A DNA stretch of 64,000 nt from Colletes latitarsis (lineage: Eukaryota > Arthropoda > Insecta > Hymenoptera > Colletidae): NCBI RefSeq assembly GCF_051014445.1, contig NW_027488368.1:26572001-26636000 (forward strand), given 5' to 3'. Shown here one piece after another: positions 1 to 11,300 of this stretch. Under the pieces are notes generated by a model. The model searched no databases and had not been told where the DNA came from. It saw only the letters and a program-made list of their open reading frames with translations. A program made the position numbers and the translations under genes. Within the stretch, counting starts at the first letter, position 1; each line of letters begins with the position of its first letter.

Positions 1-314
1 GCAAGATGATGGCAAATACCAGACCTAACCGAGACATAACCGCCGTCATCCTCTAAAATATAAATCGCAACCAGGTTCAATTGACTGTTTCGGTGCGGTA
101 CCACATTACCATGTGATCCAAACCAGAAAAAACTCAGGATCTGGCCCACAAGTATGCGAAAAATGCGAAAGTATGAGCTAGATGATGGCAAATTCCAGAC
201 CTAACCCAGACATAACCGGCGTTGTCCTCTAAAATATTAATCGGTACCAGGTTTAATTGATTGTTTCGGCGTGGTGCCACATTACTACGTGATCCAAATC
301 AGCAAGAGCCCAGA

Positions 315-1132
315 ATCTGGCCAACAGGTATGCGAAAAGTGCGAAAGTGTGAACTAGATGATTGCAAATACGAAAACTTACCCAGACACAACCGGCGTTA
401 TCCTCAAAAATATTAATCGCAACAATCGCCTGTTTAAGCGCCTGTTTCGGTGTGGTACCACATTTCTACGTGATCCAGATCAGCGAAAGCCCAGGATCTG
501 GCCAACAAGTATGCGAAAAATGCGAAAGTATGAGTCAGATGATGGCAAATACCAGACATAACCGGCGCTATCCTCTAACATATTAAGCGGAACCAGGTTT
601 AATTGACTGTTCCAGTGTGGTACCACATTACTACGTGATCCAAGTCAGCAAACGCCCAGGATCTGGCCAACAAGTATGCGGAAAATGCGAAAGTATGAGC
701 TAGATGATGGCAAATAGCAGACCTAACCTAGACATAACCGGTGTGTCCCCCTAAAATATTGATCGAAGCCAGCTTTAATTTTCTGTTTCGGCTTGGTACC
801 ACATTACTACGTGATCCAAATCAGCAAGAGCCCAGAATCTGGCCAACAGGTATGCGAAAAATGCGAAAGTGTGAACTAGATGATTGCAAATACGAGAACG
901 AACCCAGACATAACCGGCGTTATCCTCGGAAATATTAATCGGAAACAGGATTCATTAACTGTTACAGTGTGGTACCACATTACTACCTGATCCAAACCGG
1001 AAAAACCCAGGATCTGGCCAACAAGTATGCGAAAAATGCGAAAGTATGAGATAGATGATGGCAAATACCAGACCTAACGCAGACATAACCGGCGTTATCC
1101 TCTAAAATATTAATCGGAACCAGGTTTAATTG
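315..1132 (+). repeat. 818-bp duplication, copy 1 (offset 1,752)
   Basis: Positions 315-1132 match 2067-2884 with very few differences; one is acaca versus acata near 379/2131. The offset of 1,752 equals ten monomers minus 8 bases, so the unit contains shortened monomers. The pair breaks on the right where copy 1 reads tgtcccc and copy 2 reads tgactg. Confidence 0.85.
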
Positions 1133-1447
1133 TCCCCTTCAGTGTGGTACCACATTACTACGTGATCCAAAAAAGCAAAATCCCAGGATCTGGCCAACAA
1201 GTATGCGAAAAATGCGTAAGTATGAGCTAGATGATGGCAAATAGCAAACCTAACCTAGACATAACCGGTGTGTCCCCCTAAAATATTGATCGAAACCAGC
1301 TTTAATTTTCTGTGTGGCTTGGTACCACATTAATACGTGATCCAAATCAGCAAGAGCCCAGAATCTGGCCAACAGGTATGCGAAAAATGCGAAAGTGTGA
1401 ACTAGATGATTGCAAATACGAGAACTAACCCAGACATAACCGGCGTC

Positions 1448-2074
1448 ATCCTCTAAAATATTAATCGGAACCAGGTTTAATTGACTGTTTCGTTGTGGTG
1501 CCACATTACTGCGTAGTCCAAATCAGGAAAAACCCAGGATCTGGCCAACAAGTATGCGAGAAATGCGAAAGCACGAGGATGATGATTGCAATTATCAGAC
1601 GTAACCCAGACCTAACCGGTGTTATCCTCAAAAATATTAATCGCAACAAGGTTTAATCGCCTGTTTCGGTGTGGTACCACATTTCTACGTGATCCAGATC
1701 AGCAAAAGCCCAGGATCTGGCCAACAAGTATGCGAAAAATGCAAAAGTATGAGCTAGATGATGGCAAATAGCAAACCTAACCTAGACATAACCGGTGTGT
1801 CCCCCTGAAATATTGATCGAAACCAGCTTTAATTTTCTGTTTCGGCTTGGTACCACATTACTACGTGATCCAAATCAGCAAGAGCCCAGAATCTGGCCAA
1901 CAGGTATGCGAAAAATGCGAAAGTGAGAACTAGATGATTCCAAATACGAGACCTAACCCAGACATAACCGGCGTTATCCTCCAAAATATTAATCGGAAAC
2001 AGGATTAATTGACTGTTCCAGTGTGGTGCCACATTACTACGTGATCCAAATCATCAATAGCCCAGGATCTGGCC
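1448..2074 (+). repeat. 627-bp duplication, copy 1 (offset 1,928)
   Basis: Matches 3376-4002. The offset 1,928 is one monomer (176) more than the neighbouring 1,752 offset. This suggests one larger duplication followed by gain or loss of a single monomer between the two segments. The block carries the rare gcgtagtccaaatcagg variant and the type with gatgattgcaattatcag. Confidence 0.82.
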
Positions 2075-2884
2075 AACAGGTATGCGAAAAGTGCGAAAGT
2101 GTGAACTAGATGATTGCAAATACGAAAACTTACCCAGACATAACCGGCGTTATCCTCAAAAATATTAATCGCAACAATCGCCTGTTTAAGCGCCTGTTTC
2201 GGTGTGGTACCACATTTCTACGTGATCCAGATCAGCGAAAGCCCAGGATCTGGCCAAGAAGTATGCGAAAAATGCGAAAGTATGAGTCAGATGATGGCAA
2301 ATACCAGACATAACCGGCGCTATCCTCTAACATATTAAGCGGAACCAGGTTTAATTGACTGTTCCAGTGTGGTACCACATTACTACGTGATCCAAGTCAG
2401 CAAACGCCCAGGATCTGGCCAACAAGTATGCGGAAAATGCGAAAGTATGAGCTAGATGATGGCAAATAGCAGACCTAACCTAGACATAACCGGTGTGTCC
2501 CCCTAAAATATTGATCGAAGCCAGCTTTAATTTTCTGTTTCGGCTTGGTACCACATTACTACGTGATCCAAATCAGCAAGAGCCCAGAATCTGGCCAACA
2601 GGTATGCGAAAAATGCGAAAGTGTGAACTAGATGATTGCAAATACGAGAACGAACCCAGACATAACCGGCGTTATCCTCGGAAATATTAATCGGAAACAG
2701 GATTCATTAACTGTTACAGTGTGGTACCACATTACTACCTGATCCAAACCGGAAAAACCCAGGATCTGGCCAACAAGTATGCGAAAAATGCGAAAGTATG
2801 AGATAGATGATGGCAAATACCAGACCTAACGCAGACATAACCGGCGTTATCCTCTAAAATATTAATCGGAACCAGGTTTAATTG
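2067..2884 (+). repeat. 818-bp duplication, copy 2
   Basis: This is the partner of 315-1132. It carries the same 11-bp-shortened monomer (near 2303, as near 551) and the same unusual tgatcgaagccag variant, so the two were copied as a block rather than converging. Confidence 0.85.
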
Positions 2885-3375
2885 ACTGTTTCGGCGTGGT
2901 GCCACATTACTATGTAATCAAACCAGAAAATATCCAGGGTCTGACCAACAGGTATGCGAAAAATGCGAAAGTGTGAACTAGATGATTGCAAATACGAGAA
3001 CTAACCCAGACATAACCGGCGTTATCCTCGAAAATATTAATCGAATACAGGATTAATTGACTGTTCCAGTGTGATACCACATTACTATGTGATCCAAACC
3101 AGAAAAAACCCAGGATCTGGCCAACAAGTATGCGAAAAATGCGAAAGTATGAGGCAGATGATTGCAAATACCAGACCTAACCCAGACATAACCGGGGTTA
3201 TACTCTAAAATATTAATCGGAACCAGGTTTAATTGACTGTTCCAGTGTGGTACCACATCACTACGTGATCCAAATCAGAAAAAGCCGAGGATCTGGCCAA
3301 CAAGTATGCGAAATATGCGACAGTATGAGCCAGATGATTGCAAATACCAGAAATAACCCAGACATAACCGGCGTT

Positions 3376-4002
3376 ATCCTCTAAAATATTAATCGGAACC
3401 AGGTTTAATTGACTGTTTCGTTGTGGTGCCACGTTACTGCGTAGTCCAAATCAGGAAAAACCCAGGATCTGGCCAACAAGTATGCGAGAAATGCGAAAAC
3501 ACGAGGATGATGATTGCAATTATCAGACGTAACCCAGACCTAACCGGTGTTATCCTCAAAAATATTAATCGCAACAAGGTTTAATCGCCTGTTTCGGTGT
3601 GGTACCACATTTCTACGTGATCCAGATCAGCAAAAGCCCAGGATCTGGCCAACAAGTATGCGAAAAATGCAAAAGCATGAGCTAGATGATGGCAAATAGC
3701 AAACCTAACCTAGACATAACCGGTGTGTCCCCCTGAAATATTGATCGAAACCAGCTTTAATTTTCTGTTTCGGCTTGGTACCACATTACTACGTGATCCA
3801 AATCAGCAAGAGCCCAGAATCTGGCCAACAGGTATGCGAAAAATGCGAAAGTGTGAACTAGATGATTCCAAATACGAGAACTAACCCAGACATAACCGGC
3901 GTTATCCTCCAAAATATTAATCGGAAACAGGATTAATTGACTGTTCCAGTGTGGTACCACATTACTGCGTGATCCAAATCATCAAAAGCCCAGGATCTGG
4001 CC
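3376..4002 (+). repeat. 627-bp duplication, copy 2
   Basis: Partner of 1448-2074. A few substitutions separate them, for example acattactgcg against acgttactgcg. The match ends where copy 1 reads ggccaac and copy 2 reads ggcccac. Confidence 0.82.
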
Positions 4003-4379
4003 CACAAGTATGCGAAAAATGCGAAAGTATGAGCTAGATGATGGCAAATTCCAGACCTAACCCAGACATAACCGCCGTTATCCTCTAAAATATTAATCGG
4101 AACCAGGTTTAATTGACTTTTTCGGCGTGGTGCCACATTACTACGTGATCCAAACTAGAAAAAGCCCAGGTTCTGGCCATTCTAGTATGCGAAAAATGCG
4201 GAAGTATGAGCTTGATGATGGCAAAGACCAGACCTAACCCAGACATAACCGGCGTTGTCCTCTATAATATTAATCGGAACCAGGATTAATTGACTGCTCC
4301 AGTGTGGTACCACATTACTACGTGATACAAATCAGAAAAAGCCAAGGATCTGGCCAACAAGTATGCGAAAAATGCGAAA

Positions 4380-4520
4380 GCAAGAGGAAGATAATTGCGA
4401 TTTCCTGACGGAGCCCAGACCTAACCGGTGTTATCCCCTAAAATGTTGATCGAATACAGGTTGAATTGACAATTTCATTGTGGCACCACATTAGTACGTG
4501 ATCCCAACCAGTAAAAAACC
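4380..4520 (+). repeat. Divergent monomer subtype (agcaagaggaagataattg)
   Basis: This stretch differs from the majority monomer at many positions: it reads agcaagaggaagataattg in place of the usual gtatgagccagatgatt, then ggagcccagacct, cccctaaaatgttgatcg, aatacaggttgaattg and cattagtacgtgatcc. Near-identical versions start near 9459, 10153, 14024, 14554, 16831, 17349, 20323, 21017, 24888, 25405, 30496, 31377, 42627 and 43509. It is therefore a discrete subfamily locked into the larger repeat blocks and useful as a marker of their register. Confidence 0.82.
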
Positions 4521-6753
4521 CAGGATCTGGCCAACAAGAATGCAAAAAAAGCTAGAGTATGAGCAGATGATTGCAAATACGAGAACTAACCCAGACATAA
4601 CCGGCGTTATCCTCTAAAATATTAATCGGAACCAGGTTTAATTGACTGTTTCGGTGCGGTACCACATTACTGCGCAGTCCAAATCAGGAAAAACCCAGGA
4701 TCTGGCCACCAAGTATGCGAGAAATGCGAAAGCAAGAGGATGATGATTGCAATTATCAGACGTAACCCAGACCTAACCGGTGTTATCCTCAAAAATATTA
4801 ATCGCAACAAGGTTTAATCGCCTGTTTCGGTGTGGTACCACATTTCTACGTGATCCAGATCAGCAAAAGCCCAGGATCTGGCCAACAAGTATGCGAAAAT
4901 TGCGAAAGTATGAGTCAGATGAGGGCAAATACCAGACATAACCGACGCTGTCCTCTAACATATTAAGCGGAACCAGGTTTAATTGACTGTTCCAGTATGG
5001 TACCACATTACTACGTGATCCAAGTCAGCAAACGCCCAGGATCTGGCCAACAAGTATGCGAAAAATGCGAAAGTATGAGCTAGATGATGGCAAATAGCAG
5101 ACCTACCCCAGACATAACCGGCGTTATCCTCTAAAATATTAATCGGAACCAGCTTTAATTGACTGTTTCGGCGTGGTGCCACATTACTATGAAATCAGTC
5201 CAGAAAATACCCAGGCTCTGAACAACAGGTATACGAAAAATGCGAACGAATGAGCCAGATGATTGCAAATACCAGAAATAACCCAGACATAACCGGCGTT
5301 GTCCTCTAAAATATTAATCGCAACCAGGTTTAATTGACAGTTTCGGTGTGGAACCACATTACTACGTAATTAAAACCGGAAAAAACCCAGGATCTTGCCA
5401 TCAAGTATGCGAAGAATGCGAAAGTATGAGCCAGATGATTGCAAATACAAGAACTAACCCAGACATAACCAGCGTTATTCTCTAAAATACTAATCGGAAC
5501 CAGGTTTAATAAACTTTTTCAGTGTGGTACCACAATGCTACGTGATCCAAACCAGAAAAAACCCAGGATCTGGCCAACAAATATGCGAAGAATGCGAAAG
5601 TATGAGTCAGATGATGACAAATACCAGAACTAACCCAGACATAACCGGCGTTATCCTCTAAAATATTATTCGGAACCAGGTTTAATTGACCCCATCAGTG
5701 TGGTACCACATTACAACGTGATCCAAAAAAGCAAAATCCCAGGATCTGGCCAACAAGTATGCGAAAAATGCGAAAGTATGAGCCAGATGATTGCAAATAC
5801 TAGAACTAACCCAGACATAACCGGCGTTATCCTCTAAAATATTACTCGGAACCAGGTTTAATTTACTGTTTCGGTGTAGTACCACATTACTGCGTAATCC
5901 AAATCAGAAAAAACCCAGGATCTGGCCAACAAGTAAGCGAAAAATGCGAAAGTATGAGTCACATGATTGCAAATACCAGAAATAACCCAGACATAACCGG
6001 CGTTGTCCTCTAAAATATTAATCGCAACCAGATTTAATTGACAGTTTCGGTGTGGTACCACATTACTACATAATCCAAACCGGAAAAAACCCAGGTTCTG
6101 GTCAACAAGTATGCGAAAAATGCGAAAGTATGAGCTAGATGATGGCAAATAGCAGACCTGACCCAGACAAAACCGGCGTTATCCTCTAAAATATTAATCG
6201 GAACCAGGTTTAATTGACTGTGCCAGTATGGTACCACATTACTACGTGATCCAAACCACAAAAAACCCAGGATCTGGCCAACAAGTATGCGAAGAATGCG
6301 AAAGTATGAGTCAGATGATGACAAATACCAGACCTAACCCAGACATAACCGGCGTTATCCTCTAAAATATTAATCGCACCCAGGTCTAATTGACAGTTCC
6401 GGTGTGGTACCACATTACTATGTAATCTAACCAGAAAATATCCAGGGTCTGACCAACAGGTATGCGAAAAATGCGAAAGTATGAGCCAGATGATTGCAAA
6501 TACCAGAACTAACCCAGACGTAACCAGCGTTATCCTCTAAAATATTAATCGGAACCAGGTTTAATAAACTTTTTCGGTGTGGTACCACAATACTACGTGA
6601 TCCAAACCAGAAAGAACCCAGGATCTGGCCAACAACTATGCGAAAAATGCGAAAGGATGAGCTAGATGATGGCAAATACCAGACCTAACCCAGACATAAC
6701 CGGGGTTATCCTATAAAATATTAATCGGAACCAGGTTTAGTTGACTGTTCCAG

Positions 6754-6765
6754 TGTGGTACCACA
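6754..6765. other. 12-bp perfect palindrome in the monomer (example)
   Basis: The sequence tgtggtaccaca reads the same on both strands and contains ggtacc at its centre. It recurs in a large share of monomers (for example 451-462); others keep one arm and change the centre to ggtgcc or ggcacc. It is the strongest inverted symmetry in the repeat. A dyad like this could bind a dimeric protein or favour a hairpin, but nothing in the window shows that it does. It does not match the CENP-B box. Confidence 0.85.
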
Positions 6766-6813
6766 TTACTACGTGATCCAAATCAGAAAAAGCCCAGGAT
6801 CTGGTCAACAAGT

Positions 6814-6831
6814 ATGCGAAAAATGCGAAAG
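6814..6831 (+). repeat. Doubled 9-mer inside the monomer (example)
   Basis: Two 9-base units, atgcgaaaa and atgcgaaag, lie directly side by side and are followed by tatga. Nearly every monomer has this pair; a common variant has gaag in the first unit (atgcgaaga). It contributes two of about seven CpG sites per monomer. It may be the trace of a short ancestral repeat or slippage inside the monomer. Confidence 0.85.
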
Positions 6832-8310
6832 TATGAGCTAGATGATGGCAAATAGCAGACCTAACCCAGACAAAACCGGCGTTATCCTCTAAAATATTAA
6901 TCGGAACCAGGTTTAATTGACTGTGCCAGTATGGTGCCACATTACTACGTGATCCAAACCACAAAAAACCCAGGATCTGGCCAACAAGTATGCGAAGAAT
7001 GCGAAAGTATGAGCTAGATGATGGCAAATACCAGGCCTAACCCAGACACAACCGGTGTTATCCTCTAAAATATTAATCGCAACCAGGTTTAATTGACAGT
7101 TTCGGTGTGGTGCCACATTACTACATAATCCAAACCGGAAAAAAGCCAGGTTCTGGTCAACAAGTATGCGAAAAATACGAAAGTATGAGCTAGATGATGG
7201 CAAATACCAGGCCTAACCCAGACACAACCGGTGTTATCCTCTAAAATATTAATCGGAACCAGGTTTAATTGTCTGTTCCAGTGTGGTACCACAATACTAC
7301 GTGATCCAAACCAGAAAAACCCACGATCTGGCCAACAAGTATGCGAAAAATGCTATATTATGAGCAAGATGATGGCAAATACCAGACCTAACCGAGACAT
7401 AACCGCCGTTATCCTCTAAAATATTAATCGCAACCAGGTTTAATTGTCTGTTTCGGTGCGGTACCACATTACTATGTGATCCAAACCAGAAAAAACCCAG
7501 GATCTGGCCAACAAGTATGCGAAAAATGCGAAAGTATGAGCCAGATGATTGCAAATACTAGAACTAACCCAGACATAACCGGCGTTATTCTCTAAAATGT
7601 TAATCGGAACCAGGTTTAATTGTCTGTTCCAGTGTGGTACCACAATACTACGTGGTCCAAACCAGAAAAACCCACGATCTGGCCAACAAGTATGCGAAAA
7701 ATGCTATATTATGAGCAAGATGATGGCAAATACCAGACCTAACCGAGACATAACCGCCGTTAACCTCTAAAATATAAATCGCAACCAGGTTTAATTGACT
7801 GTTTCGGTGCGGTACCACATTACTATGTGATCCAAACCAGAAAAAAACCAGTATCTGGCCAACAAGTATGCGAAAAATGCGAAAGTATGAGCCAGATGAT
7901 TGCAAATACTAGAACTAACCCAGACATAACCGGCGTTATTCTCTAAAATATTAATCGGAACCAGGTTTAATTTACTGTTTCGGTGTGGTACCACATTACT
8001 GCGTAATCCAAATCAGAAAAAACCCAGGATCTGGCCAACAAGTAAGCGGAAGATGCGAAAGTATGAGCCACATGATTGCAAATACCAGAAATAACCCAGA
8101 CATAACCGGCGTTGTCCTCTAAAATATTAATCGCACCCAGATTTAATTGACAGCTTCGGTGTGGTACCACATTACTACATAATCCAAACCGGGAAAAACC
8201 CAGGTTCTGGTCATCAAGTATGCGAAAAATGCGAAAGTATGAGCTAGATGATGACAAATACCAGACCTAACCCAGACATAACCGGCGTTATCCTCTAAAA
8301 TATTATTCGG

Positions 8311-11300
8311 AACCAGGTTTAATTGACCCCATCAGTGTGGTACCACATTACTACGTGATCCAAAAAAGCAAAATCCCAGGATCTGGCCAACAAGTATGCG
8401 AAAAATGCGAAAGTATGAGCCAGATGATTGCAAATACTAGAACTAACCCAGACATAACCGGCGTTATCCTCTAAAATATTAATCGGAACCAGGTTTCATT
8501 GTTTGTTCCAGTGTGGTTCCACAATACTACGTGATCCAAACCAGAAAAACCCACGATCTGGCCAACAGGTATGCGAAAAATGCTATATTATGTGCAAGAT
8601 AATGGCAAATACCAGACCTAACCGTGACATAACCGGCGTTATTCTCTAAAATATTAACCGCAACCAGGTTTAATTGACTGTTTCGGTGTTGTACCACATT
8701 ACTATGTAATCAATCCAGAAAATACCAAGGGTCTGACCAACAGGTATGCGAAAAATGCGAACGAATGAGCCAGATGATTGCAAATACCAGAAATAACCCA
8801 GACATAACCGGCGTCATCCTCTAAAATATAAATCGCAACCAGGTTTAATTGACCCCATCAGTGTGGTACCACATTACTACGTGATCCAAACCGGAATATA
8901 CCCAGGATGCGGCCATCAAGAATGCAAAACATGCGAAAGTATGAGGCAGATGATGGCAAATACCAGACCTAACCCAGACATAACCGGCGTTATTCTCTAA
9001 AATATTAACCGCAACCAGGTTTAATTGACTGTTTCGGTGTGGTACCACATTACTATGTAATCCAAACCAGAAAAAACCCAGGATCTAGACAAGAAGTATG
9101 CGAAGAATGCGAAAGTATGAGTCAGATGATGGCAAATACCCAGACATAACCGGTGTTTCCCCTTTAAAATATTGATCGAAACCAGCATTTATTGACTGTT
9201 TCGGTTTGGTAGCACATTACTACGTGATCCAAATCAGCAAGAGCCCAGGATCTGGCCATTCAAGTATGCGAAGAATGCGAAAGTATTAGCTAGGTGATTG
9301 CAAATACTGGAACTAACCCAGACGTAACCGGCGTTATTCTCTAAAGTATTAATCTGAACCAGGATTAACTGACTGTACCAGTGTGGTACCACATTACTAC
9401 GTGATACAAATCAGAAAAAGCCCAGGATCCGTCCAACAAGTATGCGAAAAATGCGAAAGCAAGAGGAAGATAATTGCAATTACCAGGCGGAGCCCAGACC
9501 TAGCCGGTGATATCCCCTAAAATGTTGATCGAATACAGGTTGAATTGACTATTTCATTGTGGCGCCACATTAGTACGTGATCCTAACCAGTAAAAAACCC
9601 AGGATCTGGCCAACAAGTATGCGAAGAATGCGAAAGGATGAGTCAGATGATGGTAAATACCAGACATAACCGGCGCTATCCTCTAAAATATTAATCAGAA
9701 CCAGGTTTAATTGACTGTTCCAGTGTGGTACCACATTACTACGTGATACAAATCTGCAAAAGCCCAGGATCTGGCTATCAAGAATGCGAAAAATGCGAAA
9801 GTATGAGCTAGATGATGGCAAATACCAGACCTAACCCAGACATAACTGGCGTTATCCTCTAAAATATTAATCGCAACCAGGTTTAATTGACTGTTTCGGT
9901 GTGGTACCACAATACTATGTAATCCAAACCAGAAAAGACCCAGGATCTAGACTACAAGTATGTGAAGAATGCGAAAGTATGAGTCAGATGATGGCAAATA
10001 CCAGACCTAACCCAGACATTACCGGTGTTTCCCCTTAAAGTATTGATCGAAACCAGCTTTAATTGACTGTTTCGGTGTGGTAACACATTTCTACGAGATC
10101 CAAATCAGCAAAAGCCCAGGATCTGGCCAACAAGTATGCGAAAAATGCGAAAGCAAGAGGAAGATAATTGCAATTACCAGACGGAGCCCAGACCTAGCCG
10201 GTGATATCCCCTAAAATGTTGATCGAATACAGGTTGAATTGACTATTTCATTGTGGCACCACATTAGTACGTGATCCTAACCAGTAAAAAACACAGGATC
10301 TGGCCAACCAGAGGGCAAAAATTGCGAAAGTATGAGCTAGATGATGGCAAATACCAGACCTAACCCAGACATAACTGGCGTTATCCTCTAAAATATTAAT
10401 CGCAACCAGGTTTAATTGACTGTTTCGGTGTGGTAAAAGAATACTATGTAAGCCAAACCAGAAAAGACCCAGGATCTGGCCAACAAGTATGCGAAGAATG
10501 CGAAAGGATGAGTCAGATGATGGCAAATACCAGACCTAACCCAGACATAACCGCCCTTATCCTCTAAAATATTAATCAGAACCAGGTTTAATTGACTGTT
10601 TCGGTGTGGTGCCACATTTCTACGTGATCGAAACTAGAAAAAGCCCAGGTTCTGGCCATTCAAGTATGCGAAGAATGCGAAAGGATGTGTCAGGTGATGG
10701 CAAATACCAGACCTTACCCAGACATAACCGGCGTTATCCTCTAAAATATTAATCCAAACCAGGTTTAATTGACTGTTTCGGTGTGGTACCACATTACTAT
10801 GTAATCCAAACCAGAAAAATCCCAGGATCTGGCCAAGAAGTATGCGAAGAATGCGAAGGTATGAGTCAGATGATGGCCAATACCAGACCTAACCCAGACA
10901 TAACTGGCGTTATCCTCTAAAATATTAATCGCAACCAGGTTTAATTGACAGTTTCGGTGTGGTGCCACATTACTACGTAATCCAAACCGGAAAAAAGCCA
11001 GGTTCTGGTCAACAAGTATGCGAAAAATGCGAAAGTATGAGCTAGATGACGGCAAATAGCAGACCTAACCCAGACAAAACCGGCGTTATCCTCTAAAATA
11101 TTAATCGGAACCAGGTTTAATTGACTGTTTCGGTGCGGTACCACATTACCATGTGATCCAAACCAGAAAAAACTCAGGATCTGGCCAACAAGTATGCGAA
11201 AAATGCGAAAGTATGAGCTAGATGACGGCAAATAGCAGACCTAACCCAGACAAAACCGGCGTTATCCTCTAAAATATTAATCGGAACCAGGTTTAATTGA

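Larger units (their letters stand above)
6729..6904 (+). repeat. Representative 176-bp monomer
   Basis: This copy, counted from aaccagg to the next aaccagg, is exactly 176 bases and close to the majority form. In order it holds the aaccaggttta start, a variable 13-base stretch, the palindrome around ggtacc, the cccaggatct block, the doubled atgcgaaa motif, the cagac...cagac direct repeat, and the cgttatcctctaaaatatt end. A majority monomer counted by hand has 63 A, 40 C, 35 G and 38 T, or about 43% GC. Other full-length copies such as 3221-3396 and 61349-61524 also measure 176. The phase chosen is arbitrary. Confidence 0.93.
1..8310 (+). repeat. Left region: heterogeneous monomers, short internal duplications
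   Basis: This part has the most varied monomers and no multi-kilobase copy elsewhere in the window, although single monomers and small groups recur. Positions 6.9-7.4 kb resemble 28.0-28.3 kb, and the first 180 bases resemble 28.2-28.4 kb. A type with gtgtgtccccctaaaatatt and a ttttctgtttcggcttgg stretch is typical here (near 740, 1265, 1795, 2490 and 3725). Short-range copies occur at offsets 351 (7.3 and 7.65 kb) and 703 (6.03 and 6.74 kb), close to 2 and 4 monomers. No gene is seen. Confidence 0.8.

Noticed and set aside
358..561. Plus-strand open frames such as 358-561, 2110-2313, 11886-12152 and 26651-26866
   Set aside because: The same satellite read on the other strand. They occur only where a substitution removes a stop, and duplicate only because the block they lie in was duplicated.
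6729..6904. CENP-B box in the monomer
   Set aside because: I looked on both strands for the essential pattern (ttcg, four bases, a, two bases, cggg). The nearest candidates, ttcggtgtgg and ttcgcattttt, lack the required a and cggg.
6729..6904. Known satellites of similar length (human alpha satellite, Arabidopsis 178-bp repeat)
   Set aside because: The length is close, but I see none of the sequence words I associate with those families. I therefore leave the family unnamed.
10431..10460. ggtaaaagaatactatg stretch as foreign sequence or a promoter
   Set aside because: It is a mutated palindrome region of an ordinary monomer and recurs at 18673, 21295, 30774 and 42907 as part of copied blocks.
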